Of a stretch of DNA of 64,000 nucleotides, positions 27,145-40,234 are shown piece after piece. Numbering within the stretch: position 1 is the first letter of the stretch; every line of letters begins with the position of its first letter. Location: the NCBI RefSeq assembly GCF_012911005.2, contig NZ_WTVS01000010.1:1-64000 (forward strand), in the 5' to 3' direction. The DNA is from Aromatoleum toluolicum. GTDB lineage: Bacteria > Pseudomonadota > Gammaproteobacteria > Burkholderiales > Rhodocyclaceae. A model generated the notes under the pieces. The model did not search any database, was not told the DNA's origin, and was given only the letters and a program-made list of their open reading frames with translations. The translations under genes and the position numbers were made by a program.

Positions 27145-28405
27145 AGCGGCTCCCCCGGCCGGGCTCGCTGGCGATGCGCAGCTCGGCCTGGTGGCGCGAC
27201 AGGATGTGCTTGACGATCGCCAGCCCCAGGCCGGTGCCGCCGGTCTCGCGCGAGCGGCCGCGGTCGACACGGTAGAAGCGCTCCGTCAGGCGCGGGATGT
27301 CCTCCGCGGCAATGCCGATGCCGTTGTCCTCGACTGCGAACTCCCCGCGGCCGTCGGTGCAGCTCCAGCTCAAGCGGATGCGTCCGCCGGACGGCGTGTA
27401 GCGCACCGCGTTGCTGGCGAGGTTCGCAAACGCCGAGCGCAGCTCCTTCTCGCTGCCCAGCAGCGTTGCACAGTCCGCGCGCGCGTCGATGGCGGCGTCG
27501 ATCGCGTGCCGGCCATTGGACAGCAGACGCGTGTCCTCGGCGATGCTGTGCACCAGCGCGGCGACGTCCACGCGCTCCTCAACCGCCGCCGGCGCGCCCG
27601 TCTCCAGCGCCGACAGGGTCAGCAGGTCCTCGATCAGCGTCTGCATGCGCAGCGACTGGTCCAGCGCGAGCTGCAGGAAATTCGTCACGTCCACGGGCGC
27701 GAAGTCGTCGCGGCCGTCAATCAGCGTCTCGAGGAAGCCCGTCACCACGGTCAGCGGCGTGCGCAGCTCGTGCGACACGTTGGCGATGAAGTCGCGCCGC
27801 ATCGTCTCCAGCTTCTCCAGCTGGCTGACATCACGCGACACCACCATCTTCTGCTCGTCGCCGAAGGGCACGACCTGCAGCAACAGCGTGAGGCCCGCCC
27901 GGCGCGTCGAATGCAGCACCAGCGGATCCGCGTAGTCGCCCGCCTGCAGGAAACGCACGAACTCCGGCTCGCGCACCAGCGTCGTCACCAGCACGCCGTG
28001 GTCGCGCCGCCCGTCGATGCCGAAGTGCTGCTCCGCCTTGCGGTTGAGCCACTCGATGCGGTCGTTCGCCGACAGGTACAGCACCCCGTCCGGCATCGCC
28101 TGGCTCGCCTCGTGGAAGCGGTCGAGCGCGCCGGTCAGACGCTCGCGCAGGTCGACCGAAGTGCGCGAGCGCCGGTCCAGGTCGTAGAAAATGTGCGCCC
28201 AGATGCCGACCCCGGCAGGCAGCGCGGTGCCGGCCGGCGCGTGCATCCATACGACCAGGCGCTGCAGGTTGAGCAGCTGCCAGGCGAGCATCGCCAACAG
28301 GCCGGCAAACAGCATCGCCAGTGCCGCGACCTTGCCGCCGATCGCGCCGACGATCAGTGCCAGCAGGGCGACCAGGCCCAGCATGCGCACCGCCTGCCAC
28401 CACAC
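27086..28405 (-). CDS. phoR: Phosphate regulon sensor histidine kinase PhoR
   Basis: This 439-residue membrane kinase has two N-terminal hydrophobic helices (about 8-20 and 26-46), a PAS domain (about 100-195), the phosphoacceptor His212 in NVSHELRTPL and the ATP-binding boxes NAVRYTP, DNGIGI and GGTGLGLAIVKH. It pairs with phoB 56 bp upstream and senses phosphate limitation through the Pst transporter. The start is GTG at 28405, with ATG at 28384 as an alternative; neither has a strong ribosome site. Confidence 0.93.
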   Translation of the reverse strand: MWWQAVRMLGLVALLALIVGAIGGKVAALAMLFAGLLAMLAWQLLNLQRLVVWMHAPAGTALPAGVGIWAHIFYDLDRRSRTSVDLRERLTGALDRFHEASQAMPDGVLYLSANDRIEWLNRKAEQHFGIDGRRDHGVLVTTLVREPEFVRFLQAGDYADPLVLHSTRRAGLTLLLQVVPFGDEQKMVVSRDVSQLEKLETMRRDFIANVSHELRTPLTVVTGFLETLIDGRDDFAPVDVTNFLQLALDQSLRMQTLIEDLLTLSALETGAPAAVEERVDVAALVHSIAEDTRLLSNGRHAIDAAIDARADCATLLGSEKELRSAFANLASNAVRYTPSGGRIRLSWSCTDGRGEFAVEDNGIGIAAEDIPRLTERFYRVDRGRSRETGGTGLGLAIVKHILSRHQAELRIASEPGRGSRFSACFPASRLGPAIPAPRS

Positions 28406-28461
28406 GTATCGCGCTTCGGGTCTGATGAGGGACTCCCGCTCGAGGCTGCCAGTCCGGAATC

Positions 28462-29166
28462 TTACACGCCGGCCACGGCCGGCTGCGCCGACAGGCGATA
28501 GCCGCTGCCGCGCACGGTCTGGATCAGCCCGTCATGGCCGACCGGCTCCAGCGCCGCGCGCAGCCGCCGCACGTGCACGTCCACCGTGCGCTCCTCGACG
28601 AAGACATGGTCACCCCACACTTGGTCCAGCAGCTGCGCGCGCGAATGCACGCGCTCGGGATGGGTCATCAGGAAATGCAGCAGGCGGAACTCCGTCGGAC
28701 CCAGCGTCACCGGCCGTTCGCCCGCGGCGACCCGGTGCGTCGCCGGATCGAGGCTCAGCCCGCCCAGCTCCACCGGGTCTTCGGTCGCCTGCGGCGCGCG
28801 CCGGCGCAGCACCGCCTTGATGCGCGCGACCAGCTCGCGCGGGCTGAAGGGCTTGGTGATGTAGTCGTCCGCGCCCATCTCCAGGCCCGCGACCTTGTCC
28901 TGCTCCTCGCCGCGCGCCGTCAGCATGATGATCGGGATGGTGCGCGTGCGCTCGTCCGCCCGCAGGCGGCGCGCCAGCTCGATACCCGACATCCCGGGCA
29001 GCATCCAGTCGAGCAGCACCAGATCCGGCAGCGCGTCGCGCACGATGCGCTGCGCCGTCTCGGCATCGCCGGCGCGCACCACGTGATGCCCGGCACGTCC
29101 GAGGTTGGCGGCAATCAGCTCCTGGATCGCCGGTTCGTCTTCCACAAGCAGGATGTTCGCGGCCAT
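28462..29166 (-). CDS. phoB: Phosphate regulon response regulator PhoB
   Basis: This 234-residue OmpR-type regulator has the receiver phosphorylation site Asp53 ([10 protein letters not shown]), Lys105 in YITKPF and a winged-helix domain with [22 protein letters not shown] and VRGSGYRL. I start at the ATG at 29166, with GGAG 7 bp upstream; a frame from 29184 adds six residues. A Pho box lies just upstream, so phoBR is probably autoregulated. Confidence 0.95.
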   Translation of the reverse strand: MAANILLVEDEPAIQELIAANLGRAGHHVVRAGDAETAQRIVRDALPDLVLLDWMLPGMSGIELARRLRADERTRTIPIIMLTARGEEQDKVAGLEMGADDYITKPFSPRELVARIKAVLRRRAPQATEDPVELGGLSLDPATHRVAAGERPVTLGPTEFRLLHFLMTHPERVHSRAQLLDQVWGDHVFVEERTVDVHVRRLRAALEPVGHDGLIQTVRGSGYRLSAQPAVAGV

Positions 29167-29191
29167 ATTCACACTCCATGTCATCGCACGC

Positions 29192-29225
29192 AGTGTATTG
29201 CAGGAAATTGACGATTTTGTGACAG
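29192..29225 (-). promoter_or_regulatory. Pho box and -10 element before phoB
   Basis: On the minus strand CTGTCAC-AAAA-TCGTCAA (complement of 29208-29225) matches the two 7-bp halves and 4-bp AT spacer of the Pho box. TACACT (complement of 29192-29197) follows 10 bp later as a -10 box, the usual spacing for PhoB-activated promoters that lack a -35. Confidence 0.7.
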
Positions 29226-29328
29226 GTCACGATCCCGCAACAAGCGCTTCGCCGACCGCCCGCAGGGCACGGGCGCGCGCCGATTCGGGTATGATTGACA
29301 CCCCCTCCATCCGCAAGCAGGGGCAAGC

Positions 29329-29751
29329 ATGGCCGGCCTCGACGACGACACCCCCATCCCCACCGCACTCACGCTGCACCGGAAGTCGCGCGTGCTCGAA
29401 ATCGCCTTCGGCGAAGACCGGCAATACGCGCTGCCCTTCGAATTCCTGCGCGTGTATTCGCCGTCCGCCGAAGTCCGCGGCCACGGCGTCGGGCAGGAAA
29501 CCCTGCAGGTCGGCAAGCGCGACGTCGAGCTCCTCGACATCGAGCCGGTCGGCCACTACGCCGTGAAGCTGGTGTTCTCCGACGGCCACGACAGCGGCCT
29601 GTACTCGTGGGACTACCTCCACATGCTCGCCACGCAGCACGAGACGCTGTGGCAACAGTACCTCGAGCGCCTCGCCGCCGCCGGGGCGAGCCGCGATCCT
29701 GCCGACAACCCACCGCCCGCGCCCACGCACGGCTGCGGCCACAAGCACTGA
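29329..29751 (+). CDS. DUF971 domain protein
   Basis: This 140-residue protein has the DUF971 pattern ([53 protein letters not shown]), the domain also found at the N-terminus of gamma-butyrobetaine hydroxylases. Here it stands alone, with a His/Cys-rich tail (THGCGHKH) that may bind metal. Stand-alone members have been linked to iron-sulphur cluster assembly; that role is not shown by the sequence. It ends 2 bp before ubiE, so the pair is probably one operon. Confidence 0.85.
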   Translation: MAGLDDDTPIPTALTLHRKSRVLEIAFGEDRQYALPFEFLRVYSPSAEVRGHGVGQETLQVGKRDVELLDIEPVGHYAVKLVFSDGHDSGLYSWDYLHMLATQHETLWQQYLERLAAAGASRDPADNPPPAPTHGCGHKH

Positions 29752-29753
29752 AC

Positions 29754-30491
29754 ATGAACGACAAGACCACCCACTTCGGCTTCCAGACCGTCGCCGAAGG
29801 CGAGAAGCAGCAGCGCGTCGCCGAGGTCTTCTCCTCGGTCGCGACCAAGTACGACGTCATGAACGATCTGATGTCCTTCGGCCTTCACCGGCTGTGGAAG
29901 GCGTTCACGATCCAGATCTCCGGCGTCGGCCGCGGCGACCGGGTGCTCGACGTCGCCGGCGGCACCGCCGACCTCTCGCTCGCCTTCGCCAAGCGCGTCG
30001 GGCGCGAAGGCCAGGTGTGGCTCACCGACATCAACCACGCCATGCTCTCGGTCGGCCGCGACCGCGTGCTCGACCGCGGCTACGCCCTGCCGGTCGCGCA
30101 GTGCAACGCCGAGAAGTTGCCTTTCCCCGACAACTGGTTCGACTGCGTGACGGTCGCCTTCGGCCTGCGCAACATGACGCACAAGGACGCCGCGCTGGCC
30201 GAGATGCGCCGCGTGCTGCGTCCGGGCGGCCGCCTGCTGGTGCTCGAATTCTCCAAGGTTTGGGGCCCGCTTTCGCCCGTCTACGACCTCTACTCGTTCA
30301 AGATCCTGCCGTGGATGGGCCAGAAGGTCGCCGGCGACGCCGACAGCTACCGCTACCTCGCCGAGTCGATCCGCATGCATCCGCCCCAGGAGGAACTCAA
30401 GGCGCTGATGGAACAAGTCGGTTTCAAGCGGGTCGACTACTTCAACCTCAGCGCCGGCATCGTCGCGCTGCATCGCGGCTACAAGGTCTGA
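29754..30491 (+). CDS. ubiE: Ubiquinone/menaquinone biosynthesis C-methyltransferase UbiE
   Basis: This 245-residue SAM-dependent methyltransferase carries out the C-methylation of the quinone ring. It has the family motifs [18 protein letters not shown], the SAM-binding [21 protein letters not shown] and [17 protein letters not shown]. The start at 29754 is 2 bp after the DUF971 stop. ubiJ lies further along the same strand, supporting a ubiquinone gene cluster. Confidence 0.95.
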   Translation: MNDKTTHFGFQTVAEGEKQQRVAEVFSSVATKYDVMNDLMSFGLHRLWKAFTIQISGVGRGDRVLDVAGGTADLSLAFAKRVGREGQVWLTDINHAMLSVGRDRVLDRGYALPVAQCNAEKLPFPDNWFDCVTVAFGLRNMTHKDAALAEMRRVLRPGGRLLVLEFSKVWGPLSPVYDLYSFKILPWMGQKVAGDADSYRYLAESIRMHPPQEELKALMEQVGFKRVDYFNLSAGIVALHRGYKV

Positions 30492-30561
30492 CACCCGGCG
30501 CATTCCGCACCGGCCCTGCCGTGCGGAGCGGAACACGGCGCACAATGGAGTGACACGAGCC

Positions 30562-31419
30562 ATGAACAAGTTCGTCCTCTGCCTCATCGCGATCGTCTTC
30601 ACCCTCGGCCTGGGCGTCACCGACGTCGAGGCCAGACGCCTCGGCGGCGGCAGCAGCCTCGGCATGCAACGCCAGATCAGCCCACCGCAGGCGCCGCGGC
30701 CATCCGCGACACCCGCGCCGGCACCGTCGCCGACCGCCGGCGCAACGACGCAGCCCCGGCGCTCGTGGATGGGCCCGCTCGCGGGTCTCGCCGCGGGCCT
30801 CGGCCTCGCCGCGCTGTTCTCGCACCTCGGCCTGAGCGAGGAACTCGCGTCCGTCATGCTGATCGCCCTGCTCGTCTTCGCCGCCTTCGCGCTCTTCCGC
30901 ATGCTCACACGCCGCACGGGCGACTCCCGCGCCAGCCCCGGCATGCAGTACGCCGGCGCCGTGCATGGCGGCGGCGCCACGCCGGCCCCCGCGTCGCCCG
31001 CGGCGGTCCTCCCCGGCGGCAGCGGCGGTCCCGGCGCCCGGGCGTTCCCGCACGACTTCGACGCCGAGGCCTTCGCCCGCCAGGCCAAGGTCAATTTCAT
31101 CCGCCTGCAGGCGGCCCACGACGCCGGCAACCTCGACGACATCCGCGAGTTCACGAGTCCCGAGATGTACGCCGAAATCCGCCTGCAGATGGCCGATCGC
31201 GGCATGAGCGAGCAGCGCACCGACGTCGTGGAACTCAACGCCCAGGTGCTCGAGGTCGCGGAGGAGGCGCAGCGCTACATCGTCAGCGTGCGCTTCACCG
31301 GCCTGCTGCGCGAGGAGCCCGCCGCCCCGCCCGCGCCCTTCGACGAAGTCTGGCACCTCACCAAGCCGCTGAGCGGCGCGGGGGGCTGGGTCGTCGCCGG
31401 CATCCAGCAGGTCGCCTGA
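30562..31419 (+). CDS. Tim44-like domain membrane protein
   Basis: From the ATG at 30562 it has 285 residues. There is a signal-like N-terminus (MNKFVLCLIAIVFTLGLG) ending in DVEARR, a low-complexity Pro/Ala linker, two hydrophobic segments (about 70-105) and a C-terminal domain with FARQAKVNFIRLQAAHDAGNLDDIREF, typical of Tim44-like proteins of bacteria. Mitochondrial Tim44 tethers a chaperone to the import motor; the bacterial function is not known. It lies between ubiE and ubiJ on the same strand, an arrangement I associate with beta-proteobacteria. Confidence 0.85.
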   Translation: MNKFVLCLIAIVFTLGLGVTDVEARRLGGGSSLGMQRQISPPQAPRPSATPAPAPSPTAGATTQPRRSWMGPLAGLAAGLGLAALFSHLGLSEELASVMLIALLVFAAFALFRMLTRRTGDSRASPGMQYAGAVHGGGATPAPASPAAVLPGGSGGPGARAFPHDFDAEAFARQAKVNFIRLQAAHDAGNLDDIREFTSPEMYAEIRLQMADRGMSEQRTDVVELNAQVLEVAEEAQRYIVSVRFTGLLREEPAAPPAPFDEVWHLTKPLSGAGGWVVAGIQQVA

Positions 31420-31453
31420 TCACGCGCAGCGCCGCCGCATCCCCTTCGAGAAC

Positions 31454-32056
31454 ATGTCCGCACTGAATTTCGGCACTCGCGGCGCCCTCGCCGCCATCAA
31501 TCACCTGCTTGCGCGCGCTGACTGGGCACGCGAGCGCCTCGCCCCGCACGCCGGCCGCTGCGCGCGCCTGCGCGCCGAACCGGTCGAGTTGCTGTTCGCA
31601 ATCGACAGCGACGGCTACCTCGGCGACGCAGAGGGCGGCGAGGAGCCCGGGGTCACGCTGTCGCTCCCGCTTTCGGCCCTGCCGGGCCTCGTCGGCGGCG
31701 ACGCCAACAAGGTGATGAACGCGGTGCGCATCGAAGGCAATGCCGAGCTCGCCGACACGCTCGGCTTCGTGTTCCGCAACCTGCGCTGGGATGCAGAGGA
31801 AGACCTGTCGCGCGTGTTCGGCGACATCGTCGCGCACCGCATCGTGCAGAGCGCCGGCAGCCTGCGGCAGATGCATGCGCGCGCGTGGGCCGGCCTCACC
31901 GGCAACGTAGCCGAATACCTGACCGAGGAACAGCAGGCGCTGGTCACCCACGGCGCGCTCGCCGCCCTCGGCGACGAACTGCGCACGTTGCGCGACGATC
32001 TCGCGCGCCTCGACAAGCGCCTCGGCCGGCTCACTGCGGCCGGACGCTGCGGCTGA
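31454..32056 (+). CDS. ubiJ: Ubiquinone biosynthesis accessory factor UbiJ (SCP2 domain)
   Basis: This 200-residue protein has an N-terminal SCP2-type lipid-binding domain (ELLFAIDSDGYL, VRIEGNAELADTLGFVFRNLRWDAEEDL) and a C-terminal helix predicted to coil (ALGDELRTLRDDLARLDKRL). UbiJ binds ubiquinone intermediates in the Ubi complex in Escherichia coli. The gene is 34 bp after the Tim44-like gene. ubiB, which usually follows, is absent; the ATP synthase operon arrives from the other side instead. Confidence 0.9.
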   Translation: MSALNFGTRGALAAINHLLARADWARERLAPHAGRCARLRAEPVELLFAIDSDGYLGDAEGGEEPGVTLSLPLSALPGLVGGDANKVMNAVRIEGNAELADTLGFVFRNLRWDAEEDLSRVFGDIVAHRIVQSAGSLRQMHARAWAGLTGNVAEYLTEEQQALVTHGALAALGDELRTLRDDLARLDKRLGRLTAAGRCG

Positions 32057-32076
32057 TCCCGCACACCATCCCGACA

Positions 32077-32097
32077 CCCCTCTGCACGCCAGAGGGG
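32077..32097 (+). terminator. Hairpin 20 bp after ubiJ
   Basis: CCCCTCTG and CAGAGGGG make a perfect 8-bp stem with a 5-base loop. No U-tract follows, so it is only a candidate terminator or RNA end. Confidence 0.4.
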
Positions 32098-32180
32098 ACG
32101 TCCCCAAGCCCTGCACGGCCTTTGCTTAACGAGCACGCGCAGCGAATCAAGAGCCGCGTCGTTGGGTCGCAGGCATAAAT

Positions 32181-32212
32181 AAGAAGGGCAGTCCTCGCGG
32201 ACTGCCCTTCTT
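32181..32212 (-). terminator. Rho-independent terminator of the atp operon
   Basis: AAGAAGGGCAGTCC and GGACTGCCCTTCTT form a perfect 14-bp stem with a TCGC loop, 35 bp after the atpC stop. Read leftward it is followed by ATTTATGC, a modest U-rich tail; read rightward there is none. Confidence 0.85.
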
Positions 32213-32246
32213 GCTTCATGCTCGCCGCGGACGCGGCGAACGCCGA

Positions 32247-32672
32247 TCAGTGACCGCGCTTGCGCAGCTTCTGGATCGCGGCGATCTGGGCGATCGCTTC
32301 GGCCAGTTCTGCCTGAGCCTTCGCGTAGTCCAGCTCCGACGACTTGTTCTGCAGCGCCTCTTCCGCCATACGCTTGGCTTCGAGGGCCTTGGCCTCGTCG
32401 AGATCCTTACCCCGGATCGCGGTGTCCGCCAGAACGGTGACCAGCCCCGGCTGAACTTCCAGGATGCCGCCGGCGACGAAAATCAGCTCTTCTTCCGCCT
32501 GATCCGGCACCTTCACACGCACCGCGCCCGGCTTGATCCGGGTCATCAGCGGCATGTGGCCGGGCAGGATCCCGAGTTCGCCCGCTTCGCCCGGAAGCGC
32601 AACGAACTCCGCCAGGCCGGAAAAGATCTGCTCTTCCGCGCTGACGATGTCCACGTGGACCGTCATTGCCAT
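32247..32672 (-). CDS. atpC: F1Fo ATP synthase epsilon subunit
   Basis: The 141-residue epsilon subunit couples the gamma shaft to the c-ring and can inhibit ATP hydrolysis. It has the N-terminal beta domain ([39 protein letters not shown]) and a C-terminal helical hairpin. It is last in the operon, before the strong terminator. Confidence 0.95.
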   Translation of the reverse strand: MAMTVHVDIVSAEEQIFSGLAEFVALPGEAGELGILPGHMPLMTRIKPGAVRVKVPDQAEEELIFVAGGILEVQPGLVTVLADTAIRGKDLDEAKALEAKRMAEEALQNKSSELDYAKAQAELAEAIAQIAAIQKLRKRGH

Positions 32673-32725
32673 GTTGACTCCTTTTCAAGGCCGCGCGACA
32701 GCGGACTGCCGCGCGGCGGGCCAGA

Positions 32726-34141
<1,416 letters not shown>

Positions 34142-34152
34142 TCAATATTCCG

Positions 34153-35022
34153 TTACACCGCGGCGGCGCCGCCGACGATCTCCGACAGCTCCTTCGTGAT
34201 CGCGGCCTGGCGGGTCTTGTTATAGACCAGCTGCAGATCGCCAATCACGGTCTTGGCATTGTCGGAGGCGGCCTTCATTGCCACCATTCGCGCACTCTGT
34301 TCGGAAGCCATGTTCTCGGCGACAGCCTGGTACACCAGCGCCTCGACGTAACGCACGAGCATTTCGTCGATGACCACCTGCGGGTCCGGCTCGTAGAGGT
34401 AGTCCCACGAGCTGTCGGGGGTGCCGAGCTGCTCGCCCGACAGCGGCAGCAGCTGCTCCAGCACCGGCTCCTGCTTCATCGTGTTGACGAAGCGCGTGTA
34501 GGCAACGTACACCGCATCGAGCTCGCCGTTCTGGAACGCATCGAGCATGACCTTGACCGGGCCGATCATCTTTTCCAGGTGCGGCGTGTCGCCCATCTGC
34601 ACGACGTGCGACACGACGTTCGCGCCCATCCGCTGCATGAAGCCGAAACCCTTGTTGCCGATGCAGCAGGCACGGATATCGGAAACGCCGTTGGCGCTCC
34701 ATTCCTTCATCGCGTTCAGCGCGACACGCTGGATGTTGGTGTTGAGACCGCCGCACAGACCCTTGTCGGTGGTGACGAGGATCAGGCCCACCCGCTTGAC
34801 CTGGTCCTTGTGGACCAGGAAGGGGTGCTTGTAGTCGGTCACATTGGCCTGGGACAGGTTCGCGGCGAGTCGGCGGATCTTGTCGGCATAGGGACGGGCA
34901 GCACGCATCCGGTCCTGCGCCTTGCGCATTTTGGATGCGGCCACCATTTCCATGGCCTTGGTGATCTTGCGCGTGTTTTGCACGCTCTTGATCTTGGTAC
35001 GGATTTCCTTACCGCTAGCCAT
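34153..35022 (-). CDS. atpG: F1Fo ATP synthase gamma subunit
   Basis: The 289-residue central shaft protein has the two terminal helices of the coiled coil ([23 protein letters not shown] and [20 protein letters not shown]) around a Rossmann-like domain ([13 protein letters not shown]). It rotates within the alpha-beta hexamer. Confidence 0.97.
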   Translation of the reverse strand: MASGKEIRTKIKSVQNTRKITKAMEMVAASKMRKAQDRMRAARPYADKIRRLAANLSQANVTDYKHPFLVHKDQVKRVGLILVTTDKGLCGGLNTNIQRVALNAMKEWSANGVSDIRACCIGNKGFGFMQRMGANVVSHVVQMGDTPHLEKMIGPVKVMLDAFQNGELDAVYVAYTRFVNTMKQEPVLEQLLPLSGEQLGTPDSSWDYLYEPDPQVVIDEMLVRYVEALVYQAVAENMASEQSARMVAMKAASDNAKTVIGDLQLVYNKTRQAAITKELSEIVGGAAAV

Positions 35023-35043
35023 ATTCCGTCTCCGTCCGCGGCC

Positions 35044-36582
<1,539 letters not shown>

Positions 36583-36594
36583 CTGGGTATGCTC

Positions 36595-37131
36595 CTAGTT
36601 CTTTAGCGCAGCGGCCATGTTCGCGAGTTTGCCGCGGACCGAGGCGTCGATCACTTCGTCGCCGATGGCGATACGGACCCCCCCGATGAGTTCGGGGTCG
36701 AGGCTCACGCTGATGTTCAGCTTGGTCTTGAAACGGCTTTCAAGATCGCCTTTCAGCGTTGCCAGGGTCGCATCGTCGAGCGGGAAGGCGGAGGCGATTT
36801 CCGCCTCCTTGACGCCCTCATGTTCGTTCTTGAGATCGACGAACAGGTCACGGATCTCCGGAAGCACCTGCAGGCGTTCGTTGTCCACCAGGACGCGGAC
36901 GAAATTCTGCAGTTCGGGGGTCAGGCCCTGACCCGAAACGTCGAGGAACAGCTGGTACAGCTGCTGCGCCGACAGTTTCGGATCACTGATGCAGGCCCGC
37001 ATCGAGCTGTCCGCGGCAATCGCGGCCAGCCGATCGAGTGCTTCCGACCAAGGCCCCAGCGCACCTGCCCCGCGGGCCAGCTCGAAGGCGGCATCCGCAT
37101 AGGGGCGCGCGATGGTGACGTTCTCGGCCAT
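36595..37131 (-). CDS. atpH: F1Fo ATP synthase delta subunit
   Basis: This 178-residue peripheral-stalk protein joins the b subunits to the top of F1. It has the typical opening [14 protein letters not shown] and the C-terminal block [25 protein letters not shown]. It lies 3 bp after atpF. Confidence 0.95.
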   Translation of the reverse strand: MAENVTIARPYADAAFELARGAGALGPWSEALDRLAAIAADSSMRACISDPKLSAQQLYQLFLDVSGQGLTPELQNFVRVLVDNERLQVLPEIRDLFVDLKNEHEGVKEAEIASAFPLDDATLATLKGDLESRFKTKLNISVSLDPELIGGVRIAIGDEVIDASVRGKLANMAAALKN

Positions 37132-37134
37132 GAC

Positions 37135-37608
37135 TTATTGCAGTTCCTGTTTCAGGTTGGCGAGCAGATCGGCATGCACCTGGGCGTTGATCTCGCGACG
37201 CAGGATGCGCTCGGCACCGGCGACGGCGAGGTTGGCGACCTGGTCGCGCAGGGCTTCCTTGGCACGCTGTGCAGCGGCACCGGCTTCACCTTGGGCGGCT
37301 TCACGCGCCTGGGCAATGATGCGGGCGGCTTCGGCACGGGCCTCGTCGAGGACGGTCGCTGCCTGCTTCTCGGCAGCACCGCGCACGTCACCCGCGGATT
37401 CGCGGGCCTTGCGCAGTTCCTCGACGACCTTCTTCTCGGCGAGAGAGAGGTCGGCCTTTGCCTTGTCCGCAGCCGCGAGCCCGTCCGCGATCTTCTTCGC
37501 GCGCTCGTCGAGTGCCTTCACGATGGGGGGCCACACGAACTTCATCGTGACCCACGCCAGAATGAAGAACACAACGAGCTGGGCAATCAGGGTTGCGTTC
37601 AAATTCAC
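37135..37608 (-). CDS. atpF: F1Fo ATP synthase b subunit
   Basis: The 157-residue b subunit has one N-terminal membrane helix ([20 protein letters not shown]) and a long Ala/Glu/Lys-rich helix forming the peripheral stalk dimer. Only one b-type gene is present, so the stalk should be a homodimer. Confidence 0.95.
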   Translation of the reverse strand: MNLNATLIAQLVVFFILAWVTMKFVWPPIVKALDERAKKIADGLAAADKAKADLSLAEKKVVEELRKARESAGDVRGAAEKQAATVLDEARAEAARIIAQAREAAQGEAGAAAQRAKEALRDQVANLAVAGAERILRREINAQVHADLLANLKQELQ

Positions 37609-37666
37609 TGTTCTTGCTCCTCAGTTGTGTTCAATGAGGCCAATGGAGGCCAAATGAGCGAACCGA

Positions 37667-37921
<255 letters not shown>

Positions 37922-37971
37922 TTAGTAAAGAGATTGAAGTTAAAGAGAAACCAGTTACTACAAATAAATCG

Positions 37972-38802
37972 TTAGTGACTTTCGTGCGCCTGGCCGATGT
38001 AGACCAGCGTCAGCATCATGAAGATGAAGGCTTGCAGCGCAACGATCAGGATATGGAACACGGCCCAGATCGAGCCCGCGACGATGTGGCCGACGAAACC
38101 GAAGACGGTGGCAGTGCCGCCAAGCAGCGCGATCAGCATGAAGATCAGCTCGCCGGCGTACATGTTGCCGAACAGTCGCATGCCGTGCGAAACGGTCTTG
38201 GCGAGGAACTCGATCATCTGCATCAGGAAGTTGATCGGATACAGCAGCGGGTGGCTGCCGAAGGGCGCGGTGAAGAGCTCGTGCACCCAGCCCGAGAAGC
38301 CCTTGATCTTGATGTTGTAGTAGAGGCACAGCAGCAGCACGCCGATCGACATGCCGAGCGTGCCGTTGAGGTCGGCGGTCGGCACGACGCGCAGGTAGGA
38401 GTGCGAGTCACCGGTGATGGCTTGCCAGATGCGCGGCAGCAGGTCGACCGGCAGGAAGTCCATCGAGTTCATGAGGAAGATCCACAGGAACACGGTCAAC
38501 GCGACCGGCGCGACGAACTTGCGCGATTCGGCGCTATGCACGATGCCCTTGGCCTGGTCGGCAACCATCTCGACGAGGATCTCGACGGCAGCCTGGAAGC
38601 GGCCGGGAACGCCTGCGGTGGCCTTGTTGGCGGCGCGGATCAGGAAGAACAGCGCGATGACGCCCAGGGAAACCGAGAAGAACAGGGTGTCGAGGTTCCA
38701 CACGCTCCAGTCGATGACCGCCTTCTGGGCGTGACCGGTGGAGTTGAGGTGGGTGAGGTGGTGGACGATGTACTCGCCTGCGGTGGGTGCTTCGGTAGCC
38801 AT
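37972..38802 (-). CDS. atpB: F1Fo ATP synthase a subunit
   Basis: The 276-residue stator protein has five to six membrane segments. The essential arginine lies in [17 protein letters not shown]. It forms the proton half-channels against the c-ring. It follows atpI by 2 bp. Confidence 0.96.
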   Translation of the reverse strand: MATEAPTAGEYIVHHLTHLNSTGHAQKAVIDWSVWNLDTLFFSVSLGVIALFFLIRAANKATAGVPGRFQAAVEILVEMVADQAKGIVHSAESRKFVAPVALTVFLWIFLMNSMDFLPVDLLPRIWQAITGDSHSYLRVVPTADLNGTLGMSIGVLLLCLYYNIKIKGFSGWVHELFTAPFGSHPLLYPINFLMQMIEFLAKTVSHGMRLFGNMYAGELIFMLIALLGGTATVFGFVGHIVAGSIWAVFHILIVALQAFIFMMLTLVYIGQAHESH

Positions 38803-38804
38803 AT

Positions 38805-39146
38805 TCAGGTCTTCACCAAAAATGCAAATAAATTCGCCTTCAGCGCCAGAATCAGGCCGATGAAGAGGCCACCCCAGTGGACGTCTTCATACTGCAGCCC
38901 GACCAACGCCAACAATCCCACTATCGACGCGACCTTGAGGAACTCGCCGACAAAAAAAGCTGCCACATGGCCAGACCCGCCGCGCTTGGCGACGAGGTGC
39001 AACCGCAGCGCGAACAGGGCGCTGGGCAGCACGCAGGAAAGACCTCCGAGTGCTGCGGAGATCGCTCCGGCCGGGCCGAAAAAAACGGCCGCAATGGCCG
39101 TTGCAACGATCGTTGCGCCCAACTGCAGTAAAACCATCTTCAGCAT
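38805..39146 (-). CDS. atpI: ATP synthase subunit I
   Basis: This 113-residue membrane protein has four hydrophobic segments and a Lys/Arg-rich loop ([13 protein letters not shown]), as in AtpI, which helps c-ring assembly. Sequence conservation in this family is low; the call rests on topology and on its place as first gene of the atp operon. Confidence 0.88.
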   Translation of the reverse strand: MLKMVLLQLGATIVATAIAAVFFGPAGAISAALGGLSCVLPSALFALRLHLVAKRGGSGHVAAFFVGEFLKVASIVGLLALVGLQYEDVHWGGLFIGLILALKANLFAFLVKT

Positions 39147-39201
39147 GGATCTGCCGTCGCGCTGCGCCTTTCAGGCGCCGACCGCCTCAAAAATTTCGCG
39201 A

Positions 39202-39230
39202 ATACTAGGGGTTAACCGTAACAAAGTCAA
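39202..39230 (-). promoter_or_regulatory. Sigma-70 promoter of the atp operon
   Basis: On the minus strand TTGACT (complement of 39225-39230) and TAGTAT (complement of 39202-39207) are exactly 17 bp apart. The -10 lies about 55 bp before the atpI start codon. Confidence 0.65.
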
Positions 39231-39272
39231 ATAGGTATCGCAGTGCAGCATGGATTTTTCGAGCAGTCCTGC

Positions 39273-39301
39273 ATCTTATACAAGATACGCAGTTCTGCGT
39301 A
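39273..39301. repeat. Two adjacent small palindromes after parB
   Basis: ATCTT-ATAC-AAGAT (39273-39286) abuts TACGCAG-TT-CTGCGTA (39286-39301). Both are perfect inverted repeats between the parB stop and the atp promoter. They may end parB transcription or bind a regulator; no U-tract follows. Confidence 0.45.
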
Positions 39302-39345
39302 GGGAACAGGCCCCACGGACGCGCCGCGCGGCCGCGCTGCCGGGG

Positions 39346-40206
39346 TCAGTCGAGGGGGCCGCGCAGACGCGCGAGAAGGCCGTCGAGCTGGTCGAGACTG
39401 CCGAACTGCAGGGTGATTTCCCCCGCTCCCTTGCGATTGGCCCTGATGCGGACCGTCGCGCCCATGACGTCGGCAATTTCCTCCTCGAGGCGCTGGAGAT
39501 CGCGGTCGGGGGGCACGGCGGTCTTCTTCGGACGCGGGTTGACGGTCTGCTGGACGAGGCGCTCGGTGTCGCGTACTGACAGCCCGCGCGCGGCGACCTG
39601 ATTCGCAAGCTGGATCTGGCTTGCGCCGTCGAGCGGGAGGATGGCGCGCGCGTGCCCCATGTCGATGTCGCCGGCCATGAGCAGTTCCTGCACGGGGCGT
39701 GCGAGGTTGAGCAGGCGCAGCAGGTTGGAGGCGGCCGGGCGCGAGCGGCCGACGGCGTCGGCGGCCTGCTGGTGGGTCATGCCGAATTCGTCGATGAGGC
39801 GCTGGATGCCGCTCGCTTCCTCGAGGGGGTTGAGGTCCTCACGCTGGATGTTCTCGATCAGCGACATCGCGAGCGCGGCTTCGTCGGGGATCTCGCGCAC
39901 GAGGCAGGGCACTTCGGCGAGCTCGGCGATCTGCGCGGCACGCCAGCGGCGTTCGCCGGCGATGATCTCGTAGCCGCTGCCATCGACGGGGCGCACGAGG
40001 ATGGGCTGCATGACGCCCTGGGCCTTGATCGAGGCGGCCAGTTCCTCGAGCGAGCCGGGGTCCATGCGCGTGCGCGGCTGATACTTGCCGGGCCGCAGCG
40101 TGACAACGTCGAGGGTCTGCAGTTCGCCGACGGCGTCGTCGTCGTTGTTCGCCGCGAGCAGGGCGTCGAGGCCGCGGCCTAGGCCTTTGAGTTTGGGTCG
40201 GGACAT
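39346..40206 (-). CDS. parB: Chromosome partitioning protein ParB
   Basis: This 286-residue protein has the CTP-binding/sliding-clamp motifs YQPRTRMDPGSLEELA, GERRWRAAQ and the ENIQREDLNPLEEA block, then a helix-turn-helix (MTHQQAADAVGRSRPAASNLLRLL) and a C-terminal dimerisation helix. It binds parS sites near the origin and works with ParA in the next upstream gene, 28 bp away. Confidence 0.95.
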   Translation of the reverse strand: MSRPKLKGLGRGLDALLAANNDDDAVGELQTLDVVTLRPGKYQPRTRMDPGSLEELAASIKAQGVMQPILVRPVDGSGYEIIAGERRWRAAQIAELAEVPCLVREIPDEAALAMSLIENIQREDLNPLEEASGIQRLIDEFGMTHQQAADAVGRSRPAASNLLRLLNLARPVQELLMAGDIDMGHARAILPLDGASQIQLANQVAARGLSVRDTERLVQQTVNPRPKKTAVPPDRDLQRLEEEIADVMGATVRIRANRKGAGEITLQFGSLDQLDGLLARLRGPLD

Positions 40207-40234
40207 GGGCTTTGCCTGCTGGATCGTGGGCGGG

